A DNA stretch of 20,136 bases, from contig JAUYMX010000049.1 of assembly GCA_030699345.1 (NCBI GenBank), forward strand, positions 1 through 20,136. Reading direction: 5' to 3'. Made by a program: the position numbers and the translations under genes. Positions 6,342 through 12,010 of this stretch are shown piece after piece. Source of the stretch: Methylococcaceae bacterium. Its GTDB lineage: Bacteria; Pseudomonadota; Gammaproteobacteria; Methylococcales; Methylomonadaceae. The number at the start of each line of letters is the position of its first letter. Positions within the stretch are counted from its first letter, which is position 1. The notes below the pieces were generated by a model. The model searched no databases, had not been told where the DNA came from, and saw only the letters and a list, made by a program, of their open reading frames with translations.

Positions 6342-6701
6342 TTATTGCTTGCCGTAGCCGTAAGACATGCGGGCAATTGGGGGTAATTCGCTAGGGTCTA
6401 TTTTTGGAGTTAATAAACTCGGTTTTTTAGTGTCGGTTTCCGGCACTTGTGGCTTAATCAGGAAGCCGGCCGCCTGTGCTTTGTTGAACCACTTCACTTT
6501 TTCAGCCAGTGACAACGCATCAGGAATAAGGGCTTTTAATCCATCTGGGATATTTGCCAAAACAGCATTAGCAACAAAGTCCAAATCAGCCGCTTGTGTG
6601 GCTAATTGGGCCTTTAGTTGGTCTATTTCCGCCAGGGTGTCAGGTTCATTCGCCGGTGGTGTAATTACTTCCAGGGTTGGCTCGATTGTTTCGGTAGTCA
6701 T
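6342..6701 (-). CDS. Probable capsid scaffolding protein
   Basis: A small acidic protein of 119 residues. It has a short disordered N-terminus rich in Thr, Glu and Pro, a helix likely to form a coiled coil (TLAEIDQLKAQLATQAADLDF, about 22-42) and a second helical region up to about 80. The Lys/Pro-rich tail ends ELPPIARMSYGYGKQ. Short coiled-coil proteins between portal and capsid genes usually scaffold procapsid assembly, with the C-terminal tail contacting the capsid subunit. The start lies four bases after the portal stop and has no clear Shine-Dalgarno, so coupling to portal translation is likely. Other small head proteins at this position cannot be excluded, since the call rests on position, size and composition. 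Confidence 0.7.
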   Translation of the reverse strand: MTTETIEPTLEVITPPANEPDTLAEIDQLKAQLATQAADLDFVANAVLANIPDGLKALIPDALSLAEKVKWFNKAQAAGFLIKPQVPETDTKKPSLLTPKIDPSELPPIARMSYGYGKQ

Positions 6702-6705
6702 AAAA

Positions 6706-8004
6706 TTAATGGGGTAAGGTGATAGAGTCGGTTTCGTCTTTGCGTCTTAATAGTTCAGCGACGGCGTCTTCTCGGGTGGCGTAGCCGTCCGGGTTCTCGG
6801 TTCTGAGAATGTCGACCGGTGACCAAACGCCCATTTCAAGCTTTGCCCGTGCATTGTTAAGCCGCTCTGTTTCGGTTAGGTTTTCTTGCATCTCTGCGAA
6901 GTCGACAGACACTTGCGCACTCTCTGGAATACTTCCGGGGGCATGAGTGTTGCTAACTCGTTTGATGATCTCGAAAAGCTGGGATTCATAACGCCGCCAA
7001 AGTGCAATATCATCTTGCCGGGCTTCTCTTAGGTCGATTTGCTCAACATGTTTGGCCGCGCCTGATTCTGAACGGCGGTCAAGGTCGAACACATCCGCCG
7101 ATAAATCGTTGGATGCTGCGATTTGCCTCATGACGAATTGAATTGCCGCGAGTATGTCCACAATTGGGCTATTCGGTGCCGCAAAACCAAACGCACCGCC
7201 TTCGGGCAATGTGATTGCTCTTTCTGGGCCAACGTCTAGCGCTTCACCTGCTGGAATACCAGACGCCCATGCTTGCCCGTGTGCCTGAAGTTCTACACTT
7301 CTCCACAAATTGCTCAACGCTACGTTGATGGCTTCTTGAGATTCAATGAGGTCATTGCCGCCAGGGATAAAGAATTGATCATCTGGGAGCGAGTCGAATA
7401 GACAGATAAACGGAAGCAACCCGTAAGGGTTTAAACCTTTGGGGTTGCTGCCTACCTTTATCGGGTTGCCGCGATAGTCGCGGCGGGTATAGGTGCCCGC
7501 TGTCCAATCTGAATAGGTGACATCCTTGTCATTTTGTGCCCTGTGAGTGATTACAAACCTTGTTGGGGTCTGTGGGTCACTGTAGAGCACGTCCAATACT
7601 GCTGGCGTCACTACTGATAGAGTGAGTTGGTCATTCATCCAACCCACCTGCAAAACGGTTGTTTTAAGCAGTTTCGTTAATCGGCTCAGGCGCTTCAACA
7701 CTATGTCGACATTACCAGCGCGGTAGATTTCATCAGCCGCAACTTGATCAATGCCGGAAAACATCCGTCTTGGGGCTAATCGGTAAAGATTCGCCCTTTT
7801 GTTGATCACTTTTTTAACAGCGTTAACTTGAAACACTCGGAAAGTTTCCGGGCGTGACCAGCGCTGTTTAATTAGTTTCAACGTCTCTTCACTTTGCTGA
7901 TCGTGGTAATACTGCAACCACTTATCGGCGCGCGCCTTCCTCGCCGTTGATGATTTAACGATTTTTATAAATTCAGTGTTCTGACTGCTTATCAAATCTA
8001 ACAT
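6706..8004 (-). CDS. Phage portal protein
   Basis: The 432-residue product has the hallmarks of the SPP1 gp6-like portal family. The basic N-terminal helices are ARKARADKWLQYYHDQ and RPETFRVFQVNAVKKVINKRANLYRLAPRR. A beta-rich wing follows (LSVVTPAVLDVLYSDPQTPTRFVITHR, about 129-155). The clip/stem-like segment is LIESQEAINVALSNLWRSVELQAHGQAWASGI (about 219-250). The crown-proximal helices LAAIQFVMRQIAASNDLSADVFDLDRRSESGAAKHVEQIDLREARQ run from about 285 to 330. The C-terminal NARAKLEMGVWSPVDILRTENPDGYATREDAVAELL matches the tail found in many portals. A ring of twelve such subunits at one capsid vertex is the DNA entry gate and terminase docking site. No typical ribosome site precedes the ATG. 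The promoter region upstream carries a motif shared with the terL/RHH spacer. Confidence 0.9.
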   Translation of the reverse strand: MLDLISSQNTEFIKIVKSSTARKARADKWLQYYHDQQSEETLKLIKQRWSRPETFRVFQVNAVKKVINKRANLYRLAPRRMFSGIDQVAADEIYRAGNVDIVLKRLSRLTKLLKTTVLQVGWMNDQLTLSVVTPAVLDVLYSDPQTPTRFVITHRAQNDKDVTYSDWTAGTYTRRDYRGNPIKVGSNPKGLNPYGLLPFICLFDSLPDDQFFIPGGNDLIESQEAINVALSNLWRSVELQAHGQAWASGIPAGEALDVGPERAITLPEGGAFGFAAPNSPIVDILAAIQFVMRQIAASNDLSADVFDLDRRSESGAAKHVEQIDLREARQDDIALWRRYESQLFEIIKRVSNTHAPGSIPESAQVSVDFAEMQENLTETERLNNARAKLEMGVWSPVDILRTENPDGYATREDAVAELLRRKDETDSITLPH

Positions 8005-8020
8005 AGTGTCTTATATAGTA

Positions 8021-8044
8021 GCTATAAATCTAGCCGCTATAATA
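8021..8044. promoter_or_regulatory. First copy of a repeated motif upstream of the portal gene
   Basis: GCTATAA-A-TCTAGC-C-GCTATAATA contains two GCTATA units 15 bp apart and is flanked by ATATAGTA and TACTATAT arms. Nearly the same sequence occurs at 9837-9860 upstream of the RHH gene. It is probably a binding site or operator for an element-encoded regulator. Confidence 0.55.
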
Positions 8045-8051
8045 CTATATT

Positions 8052-8083
8052 AGAAAATACTTAATTACAAGTATTTTCTTTTT
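8052..8083 (+). terminator. Plus-oriented hairpin between portal and terminase genes
   Basis: A perfect 11-bp AT-rich stem (AGAAAATACTT and AAGTATTTTCT, six-base loop) is followed by TTTTT on the plus strand. In the direction of the genes it lacks a U-run. It may stop plus-strand transcripts from entering terL antisense, or it may be an operator palindrome. Confidence 0.5.
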
Positions 8084-8099
8084 ACTTCAATGAGATAGG

Positions 8100-9791
8100 T
8101 TATCTTGGCACGGTATGAGGGCCGATATTCTTAAGTTTTACTTGAATGAATTCATCAAAAGAAAGAGGGGCGGTGCTACCGCGTGCAACATAGGACCCAT
8201 ACAAATTGTGGGCTGTTAACATGCTTCGGCATGATTCGGCGCAAGGTGGGAGCAATTCGCCATCATTGAGCAAACAAAGCTTGATTGCCGGGCCGGTGCC
8301 GTGACAATGAATGCCGTTAATCTCGTAGGGGTTTAATTCGACATCCCTTAAGCTGTAGACCGCCCACGCGAAAGAGTAAACATGATCATCATGACAACCT
8401 TTTGCAGCTTCAAAGCGCGGGGCTTGTTGCCCACCTTTGCCGGTTGAATTATTAACAATCCTGTATTCGAGGGTTTCCATTTCAGCCAGCAATTTTTCAA
8501 AGCTTGGGTGAATGTGAAGCCTACCTTCGGCGGCCGCGTTATAAAGCGCCGTGAATGCGTTAGCTTGCTTATCAGCGGTGGCGTGAACTATTTCATGCTC
8601 AAAAGACTGATCACCACACCAGGCGGCAATATCTTGGGAGTTGTAAGACTCAATAGCAGCCCTTGATAGATCAAAGTCCTTTTTGTATTTGGTGAACGCT
8701 TTACGGATACCGGCTGCGCTTGAAAAACTAATCTTGTCGGAAGCCAACACATAATAATGATCATCTTCACCGACAAGGGTTTTTAAAACACACGTTGTCA
8801 CTGTGTTATCACCATGCACCGAAAAGCCGTAAGCCCTATCTAAACCGGCCCCGGTAATATAGGCGGCGTTGCCTGTGATGCTCTTAACATCAAAGCGGTA
8901 TTTGTCCCGGCACTTGTCGAGCACATCCGGCGGAAATAAAGAAGATTGGCCGCTAGTCCATTGATTAAGATGCTGTTGTGCGAATTCTTGCGGCAACATT
9001 TGCGCCGCCCGACTCTTCAGCGCCGCTGGTTTTATCCAGTGCGGCGCCTTATCCATAGCGTCTTGTAAATCTCTATATTGAATGTGACTAAAAAACAGCG
9101 TGTCATCGTCCCCACTTTCCGCAATGCTATAGAGCATATACAGAGGGGACGAACGCGGGCCCACTGTAGAATCGACCAATACTAAGCCGTCGTCAGTGTC
9201 GATCGTGGAACTTGCTACAACCTGGAAGCTTTGATCGTTTGCCGCCGCGTGTAACTCGGACACCTGGGCAATAGTTAACTTTTTTCCGTAAAGCGCCGCC
9301 GGGTTATTTGAATAACCGCGAATGATGTTATCAAGTGCAGGATATTCAATTTTGCCGCCGTCACTAATCACAATAGAACCTGACTTGATCAAGCTTGCGG
9401 TGTATTCGGTTTTTCTTAAGATTGATGCAACAGTTTTAAAAGCAGTATCGACAATCTGTTTTTCTGAGTTGGCAATAATGCCGATGGTTTGGGTTTTGCG
9501 GGTTAGGAATCGCCAGACAATTATCAAAGCCGCGACTAAGGTTTTCCCATGTCGACGCGGCCAACAAAAAACCACCGTCCTATAATCGCCATCGATGGCC
9601 TTGATAATCTCTAACTTTTCGAGTGGGCCGGGTTCGTAGATCTCAAAGCCGCCCCCTGATGATGGCACCAATGGCTTAACATCATCAAGCCATTGAAAGA
9701 AACCGGCGGAACCATGCCGCCATGATGTAACTTTAGAAATTGCCTTTGAGGTAGAGCGTTTTTTTGTGTCGGTCGTCATTCCTTGACTCAC
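8100..9791 (-). CDS. terL: Phage terminase large subunit (DNA-packaging ATPase/nuclease)
   Basis: The two-domain layout is clear. The N-terminal ATPase has the Walker A-like PRRHGKT (residues 78-84) after VVFCW, and a Walker B-like segment KLTIAQVSELHAA (171-183). In the latter the usual Asp before catalytic Glu179 is Ser178. A motif III-like VVASSTIDTDDG follows at 191-202. The C-terminal RNase H-like nuclease has candidate metal-binding acids Asp318 (AGLDRA), Glu381 (AIESYN) and Asp468/469 (GCHDDHVYSFAWA). After the nuclease, residues 490-521 contain a Cys/His cluster (H495, C496, H497, C506, C517, C521) that could bind metal. The 563 residues are slightly longer than usual. The first start is GTG at 9791. 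An ATG at 9779 is the alternative, but its AAGGA site directly touches it. No small terminase gene is adjacent. Confidence 0.9.
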   Translation of the reverse strand: MSQGMTTDTKKRSTSKAISKVTSWRHGSAGFFQWLDDVKPLVPSSGGGFEIYEPGPLEKLEIIKAIDGDYRTVVFCWPRRHGKTLVAALIIVWRFLTRKTQTIGIIANSEKQIVDTAFKTVASILRKTEYTASLIKSGSIVISDGGKIEYPALDNIIRGYSNNPAALYGKKLTIAQVSELHAAANDQSFQVVASSTIDTDDGLVLVDSTVGPRSSPLYMLYSIAESGDDDTLFFSHIQYRDLQDAMDKAPHWIKPAALKSRAAQMLPQEFAQQHLNQWTSGQSSLFPPDVLDKCRDKYRFDVKSITGNAAYITGAGLDRAYGFSVHGDNTVTTCVLKTLVGEDDHYYVLASDKISFSSAAGIRKAFTKYKKDFDLSRAAIESYNSQDIAAWCGDQSFEHEIVHATADKQANAFTALYNAAAEGRLHIHPSFEKLLAEMETLEYRIVNNSTGKGGQQAPRFEAAKGCHDDHVYSFAWAVYSLRDVELNPYEINGIHCHGTGPAIKLCLLNDGELLPPCAESCRSMLTAHNLYGSYVARGSTAPLSFDEFIQVKLKNIGPHTVPR

Positions 9792-9793
9792 TT

Positions 9794-9818
9794 TTTAATT
9801 AAACAATGTTTAATTAAA
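9794..9818. promoter_or_regulatory. Perfect inverted repeat (probable operator) at the terL start
   Basis: TTTAATTAAAC (9794-9804), an AAT spacer, then GTTTAATTAAA (9808-9818) is a perfect 11-bp-arm inverted repeat. It lies three bases upstream of the terL GTG and in the divergent spacer with the RHH gene, where it could block or allow both transcripts. Confidence 0.65.
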
Positions 9819-9831
9819 TATCATACACTTA

Positions 9832-9860
9832 TTGTTGCTATAATTCTAGCTGCTATATTT
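9832..9860 (+). promoter_or_regulatory. RHH gene promoter overlapping the second motif copy
   Basis: TTGTTG (9832-9837), a 16-bp spacer and TATATT (9854-9859) resemble a -35/-10 pair. A TATAAT at 9839-9844 is an alternative -10. The motif GCTATAA-T-TCTAGC-T-GCTATATTT (9837-9860) covers this region and matches the copy at 8021-8044 at 20 of 24 positions, which suggests autoregulation of the downstream gene. Confidence 0.5.
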
Positions 9861-9884
9861 TCGAGTCATTAAAGAGGGGGCTCA

Positions 9885-10145
9885 ATGTCTGTTGATGGTC
9901 GTTCAAAATTTGAAACCGGTAGAACTCATCAGTTCGCAACAAGGGTTACTGAATCATTTCACCGTGAATTTAAAACAACGGCGGCAAGGGATGGTTTAAG
10001 CATGACCGTTTTACTTGAAAAATGCCTTGATGCTTATCTGAAGAGAGAAAGTAAAAACGAAAGTCTGGCTGATCACTTTCAGCGATCAAGTAAATCTGAA
10101 AAAGTCGAGTTTTTGAAGTCGTTAGATGGTAAATCTGAGGGGTAA
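9885..10145 (+). CDS. Ribbon-helix-helix (Arc/CopG-type) DNA-binding protein
   Basis: An 86-residue protein whose first half fits the RHH fold: a strand at HQFATRVT (about 15-22), helix A at ESFHREFKTTAARDG (about 23-37) and helix B at SMTVLLEKCLDAYLKRES (about 39-56), separated by the DGLS turn. Dimers of such proteins insert the paired strand into the major groove. The C-terminal 30 residues are charged (SLADHFQRSSKSEKVEFLKSLDGKSEG) and probably helical. AGAGGGGG is correctly spaced before the ATG. It is the only convincing plus-strand gene of the element and is divergent from terL. The intergenic palindrome and duplicated motif are its likely targets, which would make it the repressor or switch of the head operon. 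Partition-type functions are the alternative. Confidence 0.8.
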   Translation: MSVDGRSKFETGRTHQFATRVTESFHREFKTTAARDGLSMTVLLEKCLDAYLKRESKNESLADHFQRSSKSEKVEFLKSLDGKSEG

Positions 10146-10161
10146 AACAATGATATTTGCT

Positions 10162-10184
10162 TGCTACACAAATGTGCTACACAA
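10162..10184. repeat. Two TGCTACACAA direct repeats, 13-bp period, near the tRNA junction
   Basis: TGCTACACAA occurs at 10162-10171 and 10175-10184, between the RHH gene and tRNA-Ser. Short direct repeats beside an attachment site are typical of integrase arm-type or excisionase sites, but no integrase gene is visible to support this. Confidence 0.5.
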
Positions 10185-10218
10185 TGACCGAAATTCGCGC
10201 CGCTTTGGGCTGATTCAG

Positions 10219-10261
10219 AAAAAGCTATGTCTTTGATTTTTATCGAAAAAAAGACATAGCT
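10219..10261 (-). terminator. Intrinsic terminator after tRNA-Ser
   Basis: A perfect 12-bp inverted repeat (AGCTATGTCTTT at 10223-10234 and its complement at 10250-10261, 15-base loop) lies eight bases beyond the tRNA CCA. Read on the minus strand it is followed by five U. It probably ends the csrA/tRNA transcript. It may also mark the host side of the element junction. Confidence 0.8.
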
Positions 10262-10268
10262 AGAGTGT

Positions 10269-10360
10269 TGGCGGAGAGAGAGGGATTCGAACCCTCGATG
10301 GGAGTTAAAGCCCATACTCCCTTAGCAGGGGAGCGCCTTCAGCCTCTCGGCCATCCCTCC
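10269..10360 (-). tRNA. tRNA-Ser (anticodon GCU)
   Basis: Read on the minus strand, the acceptor GGAGGGA pairs with TCTCTCC, with one G-U pair. A D-arm with GGCCGAGAGGCTGAAGGC follows. The anticodon stem CTCCC/GGGAG encloses CTGCTAA, so the anticodon is GCT, reading AGC and AGU. A long variable arm (TATGGGCTTTAACTCCCAT) identifies a class II serine tRNA. The T-arm is GAGGGTTCGAATCCCTC, the discriminator is G and CCA is encoded. The gene follows csrA, as in many gammaproteobacteria. Its 3' side faces the phage element, making it the probable integration target. Confidence 0.97.
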
Positions 10361-10470
10361 AAATTGGAATACTATTTTCGCTTAATTTTATTTTTTTTGC
10401 TAGATTTAAATTCGTTATTTAAATTTTATTGTATAAATAAAATTAATTTGGATATATAAATCTTAATATT

Positions 10471-10662
10471 TTATTCTTGAATATCGGATAATCCGGATTG
10501 TTCTTTTTTGATTCTTTCATATATTTCTTCTCTATGAACAGAAACGTCTTTTGGTGCATTAACACCTATGCGAACCTGATTCCCTTTGACACCAAGAACA
10601 GTGACGGTAACTTCATCACCGATCATTAAAGTCTCCCCCACCCTACGAGTCAATATAAGCAT
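10471..10662 (-). CDS. csrA: Carbon storage regulator CsrA
   Basis: A 63-residue RNA-binding post-transcriptional regulator with the complete family pattern: MLILTRRVGETLMIGDEVTVTVLGVKGNQVRIGVNAPKDVSVHREEIYERI. Arg6-Arg7 and Leu4 in the first strand, and the VxxHREEIY segment with Arg44, are the RNA-contacting surfaces. It forms a dimer that binds GGA-containing hairpins in leaders and blocks or stabilises messages. The ribosome site AGGGAG five bases before the ATG itself contains GGA, so self-repression is plausible. It lies downstream of lysC, with a TATAAT-like promoter between them, and upstream of tRNA-Ser. Confidence 0.98.
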   Translation of the reverse strand: MLILTRRVGETLMIGDEVTVTVLGVKGNQVRIGVNAPKDVSVHREEIYERIKKEQSGLSDIQE

Positions 10663-10697
10663 GGTAACTCCCTATTATTTATTAAACACCGGCCCAC

Positions 10698-10734
10698 ATT
10701 ATAAGTCGGCACACAACTAAGATTGGCAATTATA
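10698..10734 (-). promoter_or_regulatory. Two -10-like TATAAT sequences upstream of csrA
   Basis: On the minus strand, TATAAT occurs at 10703-10698 and 10734-10729, within the 95-bp lysC-csrA gap. No convincing -35 is spaced 17 bp upstream of either (TTGCCA lies 20 bp before the nearer one). They suggest csrA has its own promoters besides readthrough from lysC. Confidence 0.4.
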
Positions 10735-10757
10735 ACAGCTTTGTTTGATAAAAAAAC

Positions 10758-11984
10758 TTATACGTTTGCTTCTTTATCTAAGTTAAATGCTGAATGCAGA
10801 ACCCTGACAGCCAACTCTAAATATTTTTCATCAACAACGACGGATATTTTAATTTCCGATGTTGCAATCATTCTGATATTAATTCTTTCATCAGCCAGTG
10901 CCTTGAACATGGTACTGGCAATGCCAGCGTGAGAACGCATACCGACCCCTACAATAGAAACCTTTACGATACTGTCATCACCAGTGACTTTTCTAGCGCC
11001 TAATTCAGTACAAATATTTTCCAGTAAGCCTTTAGCTTTTTGATAATCGTTACGATGCACTGTAAATGTAAAATCTGTTGTTTTATCATCAGCAATATTC
11101 TGCACAATCATATCAACTTCGATATTAGCATCAGCGATAGGCCCCAAAATTTTGAAGGCAATACCGGGCAAATCAGGTACTCCAGTGATAGTTAACTTCG
11201 CTTCATCGCGATTAAAAGCTATTCCAGATATTAAAGCACTTTCCATTTGTGATTCCTCATAGGTAATGAGCGTGCCCTTACCTTCTGTAAATGATGACAA
11301 AACTCTTAAAGCAACATTATATTTACCGGCAAACTCAACCGACCTGATTTGCAAAACTTTTGAGCCTAAGCTAGCCAGTTCCAACATTTCTTCAAAAGTA
11401 ATTTTATCAAGTTTGCGTGCTTTCGGCTCAACGCGAGGGTCAGTAGTGTAAACACCATCAACATCAGTGTAGATGTGACACTCGTCAGCCTTTAAGGCTG
11501 CAGCTAATGCGACTGCTGTGGTATCAGACCCACCTCTGCCCAGAGTAGTAATATTGCCTAATTCGTCAACGCCTTGAAATCCAGCGACCACAACTACCTT
11601 GCCGGCATTGAGATCTGCATGCACTTTGGCGCTTTCAATGTCACGAATTCTGGCTTTGGTGAAGCTACTGTCGGTAAGAATTTTGACCTGAGAACCCGTA
11701 TAGGAACTAGCATCGCAGCCCAAGCTATGTAGTGCCATGCATAACAAAGCAATAGTGACCTGTTCGCCGGTAGATAGCAGCACATCCAATTCCCGATCGG
11801 TCGGTTGAGCCTGCATTTCTTTCGCCAACCCCACCAATCGATTGGTTTCTCCGCTCATTGCTGAAACCACAACCACAATTTTATCACCCGCATCGTGGGC
11901 TTTTTTGACTTTCTCAGCGACTACTTTAATACGTTCGACCGTACCGACCGAAGTGCCGCCAAATTTATAAACGTACAATGCCAT
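10758..11984 (-). CDS. lysC: Aspartokinase
   Basis: Phosphorylates L-aspartate with ATP, the first step to lysine, threonine, methionine and diaminopimelate. At 408 residues it is the short, single-function form without homoserine dehydrogenase. The kinase domain (1-245) has KFGGTSVG at residues 7-14, VVVSAMSGETN (about 38-48), LLSTGEQVTIALL (about 69-81) and TLGRGGSDTTAVALAA (about 147-162), followed by YTDVDGVYTTDPRV. Two ACT domains follow (about 262-330 and 340-408), with GVPDLPGIAFKILGPIADANIEVDMIVQN and VGVGMRSHAGIASTMFKALADERINIRMIATSEIKISVVV, where allosteric lysine/threonine inhibition would act. It starts 26 bp after alaS, so it is very likely co-transcribed with it. Confidence 0.97.
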   Translation of the reverse strand: MALYVYKFGGTSVGTVERIKVVAEKVKKAHDAGDKIVVVVSAMSGETNRLVGLAKEMQAQPTDRELDVLLSTGEQVTIALLCMALHSLGCDASSYTGSQVKILTDSSFTKARIRDIESAKVHADLNAGKVVVVAGFQGVDELGNITTLGRGGSDTTAVALAAALKADECHIYTDVDGVYTTDPRVEPKARKLDKITFEEMLELASLGSKVLQIRSVEFAGKYNVALRVLSSFTEGKGTLITYEESQMESALISGIAFNRDEAKLTITGVPDLPGIAFKILGPIADANIEVDMIVQNIADDKTTDFTFTVHRNDYQKAKGLLENICTELGARKVTGDDSIVKVSIVGVGMRSHAGIASTMFKALADERINIRMIATSEIKISVVVDEKYLELAVRVLHSAFNLDKEANV

Positions 11985-12010
11985 GCTTTATTAACCTTCT
12001 TTGGCCTTTA

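Larger units (their letters stand above)
1..10268. mobile_element. Phage-derived integrated element (right-hand part), adjoining tRNA-Ser
   Basis: A run of phage head and packaging genes (terminase, portal, scaffold, capsid, connector, Mu F-like protein), a serine recombinase, an RHH regulator and unknown proteins lies against the 3' side of tRNA-Ser. On the other side of the tRNA are core housekeeping genes. tRNA 3' ends are common integration targets, so the right boundary is inferred to lie between the RHH gene (stop 10145) and the tRNA. No second copy of the tRNA 3' end is visible in the window, so the left end must be outside it. No tail, lysis or tyrosine integrase genes are seen. It could be part of a complete prophage, a remnant, or a tail-less satellite that makes its own capsid. 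Confidence 0.75.

Noticed and set aside
10150..10236. 28-codon plus-strand ORF after the RHH gene, with an AGGGG site at good spacing
   Set aside because: It runs into the tRNA terminator stem and overlaps the TGCTACACAA repeats. The protein resembles nothing known to me.
10399..10408. GCTAGATTTA upstream of tRNA-Ser, resembling part of the terL-flanking motif
   Set aside because: Only ten bases match, in very AT-rich host DNA, and the GCTATA flanks are missing.
10265..10459. Plus-strand ORF with EREGFEPSMGVKAHTPLAGERLQPLGHP
   Set aside because: This is the reverse complement of tRNA-Ser read as protein, a well-known false ORF.
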